DNA of 64,000 nucleotides from Rapana venosa (lineage: Eukaryota; Mollusca; Gastropoda; Neogastropoda; Muricidae): NCBI GenBank assembly GCA_028751875.1, contig CM054151.1, positions 44,255,855 through 44,319,854 on the forward strand. Reading direction: 5' to 3'. A program made the position numbers and the translations under genes. Position 1 is the stretch's first letter. Each line of letters opens with the position of its first letter. Positions 12,187-23,398 of this stretch are shown in pieces. Below the pieces are notes generated by a model. The model did not search any database, was not told the DNA's origin, and saw only the letters and a program-made list of their open reading frames with translations.

Positions 12187-12364
12187 GGGTTTCGGCAGCT
12201 GTCTGAGCAAGAGCGCCCTCTCAGGATCCCTGTCCCCTTAGAAAAGGAAGGGGCTAGAAAAGGTGCCAAACATTCCCCTGCTCCATCCCCTGGTAGCTTA
12301 CCGCGGTGGCGGGGACCTGTCTGCGTCAACCCCGGGGAAAAAATAAAGAAAAAAAAAATGGTCA

Positions 12365-13090
12365 GTTTTTGACCTTGTATTTGGAAGTGGACCCCTTTTG
12401 CAGGAACGGAACACAAGCCCGAGTAAAACGCACTTTCGCAAGGAACCCCCCCCAGTCCCACCATCGACCTTGTGCCCTGTGGGGACGGTAGCAGCGAGGG
12501 CGAACATGCAAAAGGGGGCACGGCCCCCTTTTTTTGGGGGACGGGGCCCTGAAGTGAGCGTGAGGTGGGTTGGTTTTGCAGTAAGAACGGCTTGTTGGCA
12601 AGTGGTGGCCCCAAAAGGATAAAAGGAAAGATTTTGACGATGGGATCCCCTTTCGGGGGGGAAAGAATTTTGCTCCCCTTGTCGTGCATCCCCACCATCA
12701 AATTTCCGGGACCCCCAAGGACGTTTTAGAAGCTTGAATGTGTTTTGCCTCTTTTTTCCAAAGCAGACGCTATATCTGGTGATTTAAATGGGGAGTAGGC
12801 TGGACGTACGCAGGGGAAAGTGTGATTGGGTGGGTTGACAACTGCACCAAAAAATGCCCCTCCAGCTTGGTGGAATGACCTACTAAAAAAACGACTTTAA
12901 ACCCCCTCCCGTAACGGACTTTCGGGAAAGCATCCACGCTTGGGGCATGGCATTTAATTGGGACTTGTCATCAAGGAAGGGGACGGCGGATGTTCGTGCC
13001 CCAAAGGCATGTGTGGGCAGAATGTTGGACAGCCACCCTCTCGTTTTAAGTGGGTTTGGTGTCAGCCCGGATGGCCACAAGGCGTGAAAG
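12365..13090 (+). pseudogene. LINE endonuclease domain (frame-broken)
   Basis: Frame-hopping translation gives recognisable APE-type endonuclease blocks. GRGPEVSVRWVGFAVRTA (about 12540-12595) fits the 'GR..EERREAGVGFAI.T' strand. KG..ERF...PLSGGKEF and the following A-P-T-like stretch (12615-12690) fit the core sheet. ASTLGAWHLIGTC (12930-12968) fits the 'HP....WHLIDYV' catalytic-Asp region, where the expected D reads as G or N. MCGQN/AECWTATLSF (13010-13050) fits 'AECWTDHRLI', the motif that carries the catalytic Asp-His, and RMATRRESP (13065-13095) fits the basic linker that follows. This domain nicks target DNA to prime reverse transcription. Missing residues may be sequence errors and not decay. 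Confidence 0.6.
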
Positions 13091-13479
13091 CCCCTAAATG
13101 CTGAAGTCAACAAATAAAGAGACCAGTCGCGTTCTGCTGCCCCCTTGGAGAAAGCCTGACCCCATGTGAGGAAGCCAAAAACGTGGAACCCGTGGGGAAA
13201 AACCCCGTGAGTGTGTATACCAGCTATGGGGCCTCGGCCCTATTCCGGGGCCCCCCAAAGCGGTTTGAGGAAACTGTAAAGATCCCAGTTTTTGGAAAAA
13301 AGCCCCTGTCCCTATAAAGCCCCCCTTGAGACCCAACATAACGAAAAAAGTTGCATGGGAAAAAAGGTACACCATCCAGTAAAGTGCGTGTGAAAGTTCC
13401 TGGTCCGCAATAAAGAGAGGACCCAAAGGATTTGCTAAAGAAATGCAGAAGAACTTCATGATGGATAAAGAGATCTAGG

Positions 13480-14330
13480 GTCCCCCATCAGTATCACCCC
13501 CCTTCCCCTCGTGCGAGGGGTTTTCTCTCATGACAAAGCCCCGATCCTTGAGAGATGGGTTCTTTTGACCAAATTTTTAAAACCATCCTTCCACCATCAA
13601 TGTGAAGTTTTAAAACCCGCCTCCACAGTCAGTTGACGGGCGATGAGTGCCAAAAAACCTTTTGAGGAGACCCAGAAAGAAAATTCGCTGCTGCCCAGTG
13701 GTAAAGCACCCCCGCAATTCAACCCCCGCTGAGATTCAAAGGGGGTGGAAGAGCCTGATGAAAAATTTTGAGTTTTCCCCAAAGCCCCTTGGCAGCTGGC
13801 CCTTTTCCGCAAGCTTCAAAAATTCCCCATAATTATAAAGAAAAAAGGAAACCACCACCCTTGAACCCTTCGAGGAATTCCCTGCTTCCCATCGAGGCAA
13901 GGTCCTGGCCAGTCTGCTAAAACCGGCTTAGTCCCTTGAGCAAGACCCCCCAGGAGTCAATGTGGTTTCCGGAAAAGATCGGGGGGCCGACATGGTGTTT
14001 CCCGGGGAGTCAGAAAAGTGTCGGAAAAAAAACAGCCTTACCCCCCTTTGTTGTTGACAAGGGCCCTTTGATGTTAGCAGGGGGTTATGGAGAATATGGG
14101 CGGGTAGGTGCCCAAGAAAAATTCTGCCATGTACGTCGTTCCATGATGGTAGTGCCAGGTAAAAGACAAGGAGGGGTTGAACCCTTCCCGTACCAAACGG
14201 AGTGAAGCGGGGCGTGTTCTTGTCCCCCCTGTTCAGCCTCTGTTTTCAGCAAATGCTGTCGATGGTTCAGAGATTCGGATGTTGGTGTCGCATCAGGTCA
14301 GGTATTTTTATTTAATTTATATTTTTTTTA
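13480..14330 (+). pseudogene. LINE reverse transcriptase, fingers and palm (frame-broken)
   Basis: Ordered RT blocks are visible: HPSTIN (about 13590), LPSGKAP (13691-13711, the 'LSSGKAPG' block), a YK.KGN-like stretch then a GIPCF/NSLLPI region (13840-13900, 'NYRGISLLSI'), SQCGFRKRSG (13955-13984, 'SQCGFR.DRGT'), VVDKGPFDVSRGLWRIWA (14050-14105, 'VDLTKAFDTVSREGLWRIMA', holding the first catalytic Asp region), and VPNGVKRGVFLSPLFSLCF (14190-14246, 'VTNGVKQGCVLAPTLFSLMF'). Family motifs quoted are from general knowledge of this LINE type. The YADD block is not seen; it would fall where the nested SINE and poor sequence lie. Confidence 0.65.
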
Positions 14331-14334
14331 AATA

Positions 14335-14695
14335 CCACTTTAAGTCCGGACTTCTCTGGTGAATTCGGGCGCTCCCCGGGGAGGCACGTCCCCACAAGAG
14401 CAGGCCCCCCCCTTTTTTTTTTTTTTGGTCTGCAAAAGTATTTCTCTCCCCTTAGAGTGGCTTTTTTCTAAGAATTTTGCCAGGGCAATCTTTGTTGCCG
14501 TGGGTTCTTTTTCGTGCGCTGCAAATTTTCTGTAACAAGGGACTCGGTTTATGTCTCATGAAAGATAGCCCAGACCACCATCATGGTCTAAGGAGGGGGA
14601 AAAGTTTCGGGGCCCGGGGATACGAACCGGACTTTTGTTTCTAGACGGCGCGTTACCCTAGACCCCCGATCCCCCTTATGGGATGAGGATCATCT
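14335..14695 (-). mobile_element. tRNA-derived SINE nested in the LINE
   Basis: On the minus strand there is a Pol III promoter-like pair: an A-box-like ggtctagggtaacgcg (about 14650-14670) and a B-box-like ccggttcgtatccccgg (14614-14630). Their spacing is that of a tRNA gene. The poly-T at 14408-14426 would be a poly-A on the SINE strand. LINE-coding similarity stops at about 14330 and restarts at about 14700 (FNxGLQANQGP fits 'FNLRRLQAKTKV'), which supports an insertion. The exact ends and tRNA identity are not resolved. Confidence 0.5.
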
Positions 14696-15632
14696 TCAAC
14701 TAGGGGCTTCAAGCAAACCAAGGTCCAACCGTCTTCACGTTCCCCTTTTGCTGTATTCCCCCCCAAATTTTCAAAACTGCAAGAAGTTTTTGACAAATTC
14801 TTTGTGCTTGCGAAATTTTTTAAAAAATCTACCCAAAAAATAGGTAATGCCCCAACCCCCAGGGGGGCCCCAGTTGACCAAAAACCCCGTAAAAGGACAT
14901 ATCAAACAGTGGGAAAAAATTACTTATTTGGGGTACCCTCCCCGCACAGTAGCCCTTGTGATGGGTAACACCATCGCCCCAAAAAAAGCGCTGCCTTTGG
15001 CGACTTCGAAAGAATGTGGGGAAGGAGAGGCTCTCACAGAACCAAGTCAAGGTCTACAAAACGATAGGCTCACCCCCCTTTCTCAGGTGGTCATGGGCGT
15101 CTACCCCAAGCCACTAAAAGCTGAACCCTTCCACCACTGTTTGAGGAATTGGCAATAAGGGCGGACAAAATCCCGCACTGAGGTGCTCACTAGGCAAAAA
15201 TTCCCCGTCCCCAAACCCTCCTGATGCAGACCGCTTCGTGGGGGGCATGTAGTTTTGCCCGCCGACCAGGCTCCCCAAGAAATCTGTTGGCGAAATTCGA
15301 GGAAAGCGCTCCCGGGAAAACCAAGAAAAGCTTAGGACATTGAAACCTCACTGAAAAACCTTCAACATTTAGTAAAATGGGAGCAGGGAGCAAAGGGAGG
15401 GGGCCCCCCCCAGGGGGAGGAGAGCTGTGCAGGGGGAAGGCCCCCGAACAAAAGAAATTTCGAAACTGGCAACGCAGGCAAGACCGGAAAAATAGAGCCT
15501 CCCCGTCTCCAAAAAAGCCTTACCCGCCCCCGCTCAAAAATTTTCAAGCCGGATTTGGCCAATTTTAATCATCTTGCACCCCCGAAATGGACCCTCGCAA
15601 TTGGATGAATAGATGGTCTCACGATCCGGGCG
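14696..15632 (+). pseudogene. LINE RT thumb, connector and C-terminal finger (frame-broken)
   Basis: After the SINE the pol reading resumes. PLKAEPFHHCLRN then KSRTEVLT (15105-15190) fits 'L..FH..CLRKLLGIRWQDKIPDTEVL'. GELCRGKAPEQKKFRNWQRR then QDRKNRASPSPKKP (15420-15525) fits the basic C-terminal segment of this family, and FQAGFGQF (15540-15565) fits the 'F.ARIGLISHLRTH' half of a C2H2-like finger. The coding similarity fades at about 15600, close to where minisatellite units return. Terminal target-site duplications cannot be judged in this sequence. Confidence 0.6.
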
Positions 15633-15965
15633 AAGGAAGTTAGATGCATTGTTTCGGTCGTGGTGTGTTTGCTGCTCTTTGATGCGTTTTTTTAGTGCTT
15701 GTTGTGTTCATGCTTTAGATGCGTTATTCAGTTGTTTACATGGCGTATCCGATGCATTAGCCCCGGTTTGTATGCGTACATAATAATTATGATAGTGCAG
15801 TGTAAAATGAGGCCTTAACATGTTTTCCCCTTTTTTTATTTTTTTTAAACTGCATTTAGATTTTAATAGTCTTGGATGTCGATTTAGAAGCCTGTATTCA
15901 GATGTCGCATTAGGGAAAATTTTTTAAAAGATGTCTTCACCCTTTTAAGCCCTTTTTCAAGTTTT
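15633..15965. repeat. Right remnant of the 36-bp minisatellite
   Basis: Units gatgcattg, gatgcgtt, gatgcgttattcag and gatgcattag recur with gtttacatggcg/tgttcatgctt spacers, as at 11.8-12.18 kb. The array then fades into low-quality sequence. Confidence 0.6.
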
Positions 15966-17714
15966 TAATTCTTCGTTTTTTCAAGAATAGTGGTGGCCCC
16001 GTGGTTTTTTTATCCAGTCCTTTCTTTTTTCCCCTCGGGTTTACCAAGGAGAAAAAACGCCCTAACTTTGTGCAGGGAGTTGCCCCCACTAAAGGGGGGT
16101 GGTGGGGTGGGGAGTGAAAACACTGATAAAAAACTCCCTAGAAAAAAAAATACACCCAACCCAAAGCGGGAAGGCAGGCGGCAGACGGGGGGAGGCAAAG
16201 GGGGAGGCGGCAGGAGCGGTGGTGAATGAAGAGGTTCAGATCCCCACCATTAGGACTGCGGTGACAAACCCATGACAGGGAAACGCCCGCCCGGTTCTGG
16301 GCATTTTTTTTCGGACTTTTATTCGGTGACTTACTCCCTTTAAAGTCTTTGCAGGATTACACCCAAAATACTGTGCAAACACCCCTGCAGAACATTTCGG
16401 CCCAAATTAAAACCGTTCCCTGTTTTGGAAAAGTGGCCTCATCCCCGAGTCGGAATTGCGGAATTTACTGGTGGCAATTGCTTAAAAAAAAAAATTCCCC
16501 AAAGATTGATAAGAGGGGCGAACCCCCACCCAAAACCCAAAAAAGCCTTCCAAATTTTCCCCTTCTGAAAAACAGAATCTGGATACGGCTCTGAAAATTT
16601 GCGCAGTAGAAAAAGCAGTGGGTTTTGAGGATGGGGTTACCTCATTTTGTTTTGATGTGGAAAATCTATGTAAGGGGCTTATGGTTACCACTATTCATTC
16701 CTCGTCATTCCCCCTTTTTCTTCTCTCTCTTCCCCCCTTCTTCCCTTTTCTCTCTCTCTTCTTTTTTCCCCCCCACACACATTTCACACTTACACACACC
16801 AAAACCCGGGAAAACAAAACGCACTCAAAAACAAAAAGCATGTAGCGTGGGTGCTGAACCCCCTGTAGAAACTGAAAAAACCCAAAGTTGTCACCCCGGT
16901 TTTTTTTACTGAGCCCCTCAATCAAGGGGGAGGGGGCTGTGGTGGTTGTAAAAGATTTTTTTAAAATTTTTTTTTTTTAGAGTAAAGGGGGGGGAGGGTG
17001 GGAAAGACTGCCTGCATAACAAAATTGCAGCACTCCATACACAAAACCCTGCACTACGCACTGCATACACTCACCCTTACACTGCACAACCCCAAAAATT
17101 GCCTAATAAAATTACATGCACACACCCATTACAACCCTACAGTACAACATTTCCTGTTCCTACACCCCACTGCAGGGAGATGAGAGGCATAGAAAAGAAA
17201 AAAAATCAGTTTCGGGGGTTGAAAATCTTATTTTTTGTTGGGGCAAAAGTGGAAAAAAAAAAATTATTCTTTGGGGTGGTTGCCAAGCCTGGGGCCTTTT
17301 CCGCTGGGGCCATTTGCACACAGCTAAGTGCCACGTCAGTCACTGAACTAAAAATTGCAAACTTTTGTTACACTGAATTATTCACACATGCGTCACAAAA
17401 ACCGTATTAAACCTGCTGCCCTGAACTATATATACAACACTGCGTCAACTGAATGATAAACATTTTTCTATTATCACAAAACCTGCTGTCACTTTGTGTT
17501 TGTGTGTGTGTGTGGGTTTTGTGGTGTGTGTTGTGGTGTGTGTGTGTTTTGTGGTGTGTGTTTGGTTCAAATCCCCTTTTTGGGCCGAATCACAATTTCC
17601 GTCCTTCCCCTCACCCCAAGGGTTTCATCATTTCCCCTAATTCCCCCTTTTAAGTCGGTGGCTTAGTTTTTTAATTATTTCGTAAAAACCGCAGCACACA
17701 AACATATACTGGTT
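15966..17714. other. Low-quality sequence, no gene supported
   Basis: Contains a CT/CA stretch at 16715-16800 and GT-rich stretches at 17500-17565. Open frames are short and of run-derived composition (Lys, Pro, Gly, Phe). I recognise nothing. Confidence 0.4.
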
Positions 17715-17890
17715 TCCTGGTTCACAGGGGTCTTGGGTATCCCACAGTGTTGCCCCTTTTCCCCGGCCTTCTCTGCCGAGATTCCCGTGTCTTTTTCGGG
17801 AGAATTTTTTTGCCATGCTTGGGTTCCCTTCCCTCCTCTTTTTATTTTATTTTTTTTTCTATGACAGAGAAAAGCTGCGTCGGCCGGGAA
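17715..17890. repeat. Dispersed repeat, copy 1
   Basis: Resembles 19640-19830: a segment with cccgg..ttc..cc..gtctttttcgggagaa, then a ccctccctctttttattttat stretch and tttttttctatgacagagaaaa. Identity and orientation are judged by eye through poor sequence. Confidence 0.35.
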
Positions 17891-18480
17891 AATTTCCTTT
17901 TTTTTTTATCAGCCACATCTAGGAAACCCCAAAAAACTTTCTAAAAATTAAGTTTTTTTAACCCCCAATCAAAATGTAAAACTGTTATTTACTCCAAAAA
18001 GTAAAAAAAAAAACACACACCATGCAACCGAAAAACAAAAAAAAAAAGCCCCCAAAAAAACCAAAAACCCCGCAGAACTTTACACAAACCGCGATGCATC
18101 TCAATGCCCAAATACACACCAAAAAAAAGTTGAAGTTTTTTTTCCACAAAGTACTGGCAGTAACGGTCGATGTTATCTTTGGGAACCCTGACTTTAGGAA
18201 ACGATTCGTAAAAATTTATCAACTTTCAAAAAAAACAATCATTTTCTAAACCACAACTGAAAACTTCTTTCACGCACTTATTCTATCTCTTTTAAAAAAT
18301 TTGCTTAAAATTTTTGTATAAACTTTACTTTTACCCTCAAAAAAATATCATTTTTATTGGGTTGATTGACTTTCTTACACACACCACATTCATACCAATA
18401 CAATGTAAACCGCGCCCTGTGCAATGTGGATTTGGATTACAAGGGAAAAGAAAGGGGGGAAAAACTTTTATGGTTAAAAC

Positions 18481-18517
<37 letters not shown>

Positions 18518-19639
18518 CTAAAAACCCCCAAAAAACAAAAGAAAAACGGAAATAACAAAGAACATCCCCCAAAAAAAGTTTTTTTTTTTTTTTGGGAAAA
18601 AACCTGTGTTTTTCGGGGGCCGGGGGGGGGTTTTTTTGGGGTTTGGGGGTTGTGGTTGTTTGGGTTTTGGTGTGTGTGTGTGTGCGCGGGGGTGTGTTTT
18701 GTGTGTGTGTGTGTGTAATTTTTTATTGGGTTATTCCTTTTTTGGCGGGTTTTTTTTTTCTTTTAATGTGGTTTTAATTTTTTTCAGGAATGAAAATTAC
18801 ATTTTGAAAAAATTATCCCTTTTTTCTCAAAATTCATAAAATTGGAGGTTTTTTGCTAAAATTCAAAAATTTTTCTTTCCCAAGTGTCTTTAAAAAAAAA
18901 ATGGTATACTTTTAAAAAAAAACTATTGGTCTTTAAATTTTTTTGCTTATCATTTTGTGATGAACTCTTTTTTGTTCTGTTGTATTTATATTTTTTTTGG
19001 GTGTATGCTGTTAGGTTTTTTTCTTCAATTTTTTTGTACCCCCATACCCCCAAAAGGGGCTGAAAGGAATTAAATCTTGAATCGTTTTGTGTGGTGTGTT
19101 TGTGGGGTGTGGTGGTGGTTTGTATGTGTTAGGATGCCCCCCACCACTTGTAATTGATTTGAGAAAAGGGCAAAGGTGTTGGTGGTTAGTGTGTGGAATG
19201 TGAGGTGAGTGTATTAGGTTTTGTTCCCTTTTTTTTGTTTAATGTTTTTTTACTGTGAAATTTGACATGTGTATTGTGTGTGCGTGTGTGTTTTTCGTTC
19301 TAATTATTAAAAGGGACGCAGCGAGTGTGGTGTTTGTGTTTTATTTTTTTATTTCATAATGGGAAAAAAGAAAAATGTGTTTTCACATTTAGCCCCCTGG
19401 TATGTAGTTTTGTAAATTTTACTTTTCCCTTGCATCGGACCAATGGCCTACTCTTTTAAAAAGCTGAAAGGTTTTAAATGTGGCAGGATGGTCCAAAAAT
19501 TCCCCTTACCCCAAACCTCTCATTATCATACATTTAGACTTCCCTTACTAAAGGTAGTTTTTCTAAATTTATTATCGTGAAAAAACACGGACACACCAGC
19601 ATGAGCATGGGGGCCATGGTTCCAGGGATTTTGGGTTTT
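17891..19639. other. Low-quality sequence, no gene supported
   Basis: Poly-T/poly-A switch at 18483-18518, GT-rich tracts at 18668-18715 and 19090-19300. No protein-like frame. Confidence 0.4.
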
Positions 19640-19830
19640 CCCCGGCGTTGACAGTCACGGCCCCTTTTTCTTGCCCGGATTCAGCCCCTCTTTTTAGGGA
19701 GAATGTCGTGCTTTTCCATACCTTTTCCCCCCCCCTCCCTCCCTCTTTTATTTTGGATATTTTTTTTTATGACAGAAAAAAAAACAGACAGATGGAGCCA
19801 GGAAAACAGAGGAGAGAGAGAGATGAAGGG
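19640..19830. repeat. Dispersed repeat, copy 2
   Basis: Partner of 17715-17890: shared cccctctttttagggagaa, ccctccctcttttattttg and ttttttttatgacagaaaaa blocks, followed by a GAGAGAG stretch. Confidence 0.35.
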
Positions 19831-20499
19831 GAACAATGTTCTTATGGAGGTGGGGGTCCCTTTTTTCCTATCCCACTTTGGCCCCGTAAGGTTTCCTGAC
19901 TGCACAAAAAACCATATCACTTGTAAAGCTGAATGTGTGTTGTTGGGTTTTTCTTTAATTTAACGTTTTCACTTTGTGCATAGCAAAGGGTTTGGAAAAA
20001 GTAATGGAAGTTTAAGAAGGGAGGAAGGGGTGGAGGAGAAAGGTAGAAAAATAAATCGTGTTTGGGATTTTGGACAAAAAAAACCCCCCAAAAAAAGTAA
20101 TAATGATAATACTTTAAAAAGGAGACTTTAAAGTTAACAAATTGGAAACATGAAAAAACAAAAATGCAATCAATAAATATTCAAGGGTTGCAGTAAAAAT
20201 TAACAAGGCAAGGCTAACTTTGGATTTTTTCCCAAAACATTTTCAAAACGTTCGGGAAAATGGGTAAAAAAGGTTTTTACAATAGGGGACTCAAAAATGT
20301 AGGTTTGGAAATATGTCTCCCATGGACATCTGAAAAGTATTTTTCTTGTGTCTTGTGGAAAAAAAATAGGTATTAAAGTGCCGCAGTATTGTAATTGCCC
20401 TTCATGGAATTTAAATGTTTTTTATTGACATGTTTTAAAATTTTGTAAAAGGAAAGCATTTTAAAAATTTTTTAAATAGTGAATTAACCCTTCTCATGG
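19831..20499. other. AT-rich sequence, no gene seen
   Basis: Sequence quality improves through this stretch. It may contain the 3' UTR of the RNase H LINE fragment that follows on the minus strand. Confidence 0.35.
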
Positions 20500-20800
20500 T
20501 TAGAAAATGCAAATCTATTTGAAAAAGAGCCATATAACAAGAAATATGGGCAGTGGTAAGACAACTTTTTAAATACCGTTCCTGGAATTGATCAGCTTTT
20601 TTAAACGTTCCCTATGAAGTTTGTTCTAAAAAATGGTATCCCACCTGTATAGATAAGGGAACATCCAGTTCTGCTGATTCCATATCATGTCTTGACCCTT
20701 TTTTGCAGCTCTGTCAACCCACTCATTTGAAAAAAATCTAACATGGGAAGGCACCCAACAAAAAGAAACAGGAATACAGGCATCATTTTAGAAATCAGCC
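20500..20800 (-). mobile_element. RNase H fragment of a LINE (minus strand)
   Basis: Minus-strand reading at 20705-20790 gives IPVSFCWVPSHVRFFSNEWV then DRAAKK. This is the RNase H motif 'F.WVPSHVGI.GNE.AD.AAK', carrying the His and the final Asp of the active-site region. Further on (about 20590-20700) ESAELDVPLSIQVGYHFLEQ lines up with GSLIVNISLDLREGYELLKH of the ORF at 30928-31500. It is the same LINE family as at 6785-7106 and 30928-31620. Frameshifts and stops show it is dead, and part is in poorer sequence. Confidence 0.65.
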
Positions 20801-21221
20801 ACTCAACACCTGCACTCAACTCCCCAATGTGCCAACCACTGCGCCATGCGACTGGTGTGAAAAAAAAATGTTTGAAAGCCATGTGCCCTGTGGACTGTAC
20901 CCTGGAATTTGCCCAGGCCCGTTGTGGATTCTGGCATCAAAACTGAAGAGGTGTCCATTTTTTCTCTAAGTAAACAACAGTATGGATGCAAAGACACCTC
21001 GCCCAGTATGTAATTTATTTATACAGAATGCAGGCAATGCTATTGTTTGCAGCAAAAGTTGGTGTACATACATACACACATGTTTAGTAGCCACTGACCA
21101 TTATTTTCGAAAATTGACTTCCCTTGATGTGCAATGTCATAGTGTGATAGCACCTTGTGACCTGCAGCTGTATGGGTTACAATGTTTTCTACCTGGAATT
21201 ATGCCTAATCTTCACAACAGG
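20801..21221. other. Unassigned sequence
   Basis: Probably continues the LINE remnant at first, then unique sequence. No gene recognised. Confidence 0.3.
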
Positions 21222-21560
21222 GAAGGGATAGCCTAGTGGTTAGAACAATGCGCTGGCAATCTGACGACCCAGGTTCGATTCCTGTAATTCAAGGGGCTAT
21301 TTTCCCCTAGAGTTAACATCAGTGCAGACTCCACTCTCCCCTAAAGTCCTTCGGATGAGACTATAAACTGAGGCCCCGTGTGCGAACCCATGCAGAACAT
21401 CTTGCGCACACACGTTAAATCCTGTTCCGCTTTTCGTAAGAGTAGGCCATTGTGTGCCAGTGGGAGCAAATGACAGAATTTACAAAACCACATACACACG
21501 GGGGCTGGATGTAAAAAAGCAATAAGTGCTTATTCTGTTATCCTCAATATAAAATAATTT
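21222..21560 (+). mobile_element. Complete tRNA-derived SINE
   Basis: The head has an A box (tagcctagtggttag, from 21229) and a B box (ggttcgattcc, 21272-21282) at tRNA-like spacing, as needed for Pol III transcription. A body with gagttaacatcagtgcagac, gtccttcggatgagac and gttaaatcctgttccgc follows, and then the tail ggctggatgtaaaaaagcaa and gcttattctgttatcctcaa. This is the best copy of the family; I count at least ten further full or partial copies in the window. The tail probably matches a LINE partner that supplies the retrotransposition machinery (known for tail-sharing SINEs), but none of the LINEs here visibly carries it. Confidence 0.85.
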
Positions 21561-22311
21561 AAAAACAAAAAAATCTCTAGACTGTTCATTAAATACATAA
21601 TTAATGTCAACATAGGTCCCCCAAAGTGTCACCTTACCATGGCAGAATTTGTGAGTGAGGCGTGGTGAGTGTTGTCCATGGCAACTGATTTCTGCCAATG
21701 TTCAGCAGTGCAGCACAACTGACAACACAGAACCAATTTTTTTCATTATTTGTGTTGTGTGTATATATATATGAAAGCATTACAACTAACATATATAGAT
21801 GTTCCCCAATATTTGGACTTTGCCTTCCTCAAGGAGGGGGGGGGGGGTATTATAATGAAGTAATGGAATGATGTCAATCTCAATTATACCTCATTGTGAA
21901 ACTTTATTATGACATTGTAAATTAAACATCATACTGAGACCATGTTATACAGACAGACAGACAGACAAAGAGAGAGAGAGAAAAAAAAGAGAGAGAGAGA
22001 TAGTGGGAGGGGGGGGGGGACTTTTCATGGGACAATTATGGTTATATAGTTAAGGTTCACACACATACACACAAATACACACACACAAACACACACACTT
22101 GCACGTGCATGCACACATGCACACATATACACGCATATGCATACACACATCATTATACTATAAGTATAGATAGATTCTCTTCTTCTTAAAGCCCTTATCT
22201 CATTATGCTATGGTGCCATCCTAACCCTCCCCCTCCTCCCCCCCCCTCCCCCCACTTCCATCGTCTAATATCATTTTAAGTGAACCAACGTAAAATTGAA
22301 GACACACACAC
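21561..22311. other. Microsatellite-rich sequence, no gene
   Basis: Contains a G run at 21836-21847, (CAGA)n and (GA)n at 21950-22000, a G run at 22009, CA-rich 22060-22150 and a C-rich stretch at 22225-22255. No coding frame. Confidence 0.5.
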
Positions 22312-22525
22312 ATCCTTCAAGGAGACTATAAACAAGGTTCCCTGTAGGAGCGCTCACAGAACATCCCATGCACATGCCCAAACCTGTTCCACCTTTTGGA
22401 AGAGTAGTCAATTGTGTGCGAGTCTACAAAGCCGCATACACACACGGAAACTGGATGAAAAAAAAACAACAACCAGCAAACGAGTGCCCATTCCATCATC
22501 CTCAAAAAAAGGAATAAATAAATAG
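22312..22525 (+). mobile_element. 5'-truncated SINE (same family as 21222)
   Basis: Starts in the body (aaggagactataaacaaggt) and shows ctgttccaccttttggaaga, cgcatacacacacggaaact, ggatgaaaaaaaaac and a cattccatcatcctc tail. Confidence 0.75.
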
Positions 22526-22734
22526 TAATTAAACAATAAACACAAATGCGCATGCCCACGCACACACATACATACACACACAATATATATATTTTTCAAC
22601 TTTAAACACTACGAGCACAGTGCAGATATGTCCTATAATCCATCAAGGAGAAACTAGTCACTACCACCCAGCCATTTTCTTTTTCCACATCAACCAGTAG
22701 GATTCTCACACAGGCAGCACAGAAAAGTGGCTGC

Positions 22735-23010
22735 ATACTGTGGCTGCTGATGGACGCTGCAGCCCAGGGGTTTAGATTGTTTGACTTTAATCCTATAAAG
22801 CTGTCAGTTCGAATCTGAGCAGCGTCTGGTGAATCAAGGGAGGGTATTTTTACAATCTCCCAAGTCAACTTCAAGTGCAGACCTGCCAGTATCTTAAACC
22901 CCTTCATGTATATCTATCCACATGCAAAAGAACAAATATGCACGTTAAAGATCCTGTAATTCATGTCAGCGTTCTGTGGGTTACAAAAACACAAGCATAC
23001 CCACCATACA
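22735..23010 (+). mobile_element. Second type of tRNA-derived SINE
   Basis: A-box-like cagcccaggggtttag (from 22759) and B-box-like cagttcgaatctg (22805-22817) are followed by a different body: gtcaacttcaagtgcagacc, cacgttaaagatcctgtaat, tcatgtcagcgttctgtggg and cacaagcatacccaccat. I recall the 'cacgttaaagatcctgtaat' block as recurrent in molluscan repeats; that is memory only. A degenerate copy is at 34975-35140. Confidence 0.65.
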
Positions 23011-23229
23011 TCCCTAAAGTCAGAATGCAGCTACCTTCAAGGAGAACACAAAAAGCCGCATACGCGTAATCTTACCACGGATGAACTTGGAGCTCTATCA
23101 GAGGAGCACACACAACAACATTTAAAAATGGAAAAAAAATACTGTGGCTGGAGTTTCTCGGGGTTGCCTTCTATCTCCACCACTTTTCAACATGTTCCTA
23201 GAGTGAACCATGAGTTGGATCGGGAATGA

Positions 23230-23230
23230 A

Positions 23231-23280
<50 letters not shown>

Positions 23281-23312
23281 CACACACACACACACATACA
23301 CATACACAAACA
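23230..23312. repeat. (CA)n microsatellite
   Basis: Nearly pure CA repeat just before the decayed exon copy at 23316. Confidence 0.95.
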
Positions 23313-23315
23313 CAC

Positions 23316-23398
23316 AAGCTTACCATGTATGCAGACTCTGTAATTCCTGTCAGACCACCTGTCCTACTCTGCAGGCAGAATCTTCAGCTGTTTCTGTG
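23316..23398 (-). pseudogene. Decayed copy of the exon at 23530
   Basis: The minus strand has cagAAACAGCTGAAGATTCTG, then GCAGAGTAGGACAGGTGGTC, and ends CATG followed by GTAAG. It aligns with the exon at 23530-23602 over its whole length, including acceptor and donor. A TAG stop and small indels close the frame (LQSRTG survives). Both copies follow (CA)n tracts, so a CA-plus-exon unit of about 200 bases appears duplicated. Confidence 0.5.

Larger units (their letters stand above)
12188..15632 (+). mobile_element. Near-complete LINE inserted in the 36-bp minisatellite
   Basis: A single plus-strand non-LTR retrotransposon covers the gap in the minisatellite: endonuclease (about 12365-13090), linker, reverse transcriptase (about 13480-14330 and 14700-15200) and a C-terminal basic and zinc-finger-like region to about 15600. 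The order is that of APE-type LINEs whose pol is often labelled 'craniofacial development protein 2-like' or RTE/jockey-like in annotations; the clade is tentative. The ORF is over 3 kb, the usual length, but is broken by frequent frame changes that I attribute mostly to poor sequence. The minisatellite resumes at about 15633 with the same gatgcattattca-type units, so the element lies inside the array. A SINE on the opposite strand is nested at 14335-14695. Confidence 0.7.
9760..20500. other. Low-quality consensus block 1
   Basis: Texture changes from clean minisatellite to sequence in which runs of A, C, G and T of length 3-6 replace expected bases. Protein alignments by eye across 12.2-15.6 kb need a frame change every 20-60 bases. 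Treat individual bases, stops and indels here as unreliable. Confidence 0.6.

Noticed and set aside
12123..12701. A 192-codon minus-strand frame opposite the LINE endonuclease
   Set aside because: It is the shadow of the plus-strand LINE; its residues show no family pattern.
22602..22700. Protein-like minus-strand end (NGWVVVTSFSLMDYRTYLHC) as a possible last exon
   Set aside because: The frame continues through the SINE at 22735 and has no clear acceptor or other coding support.
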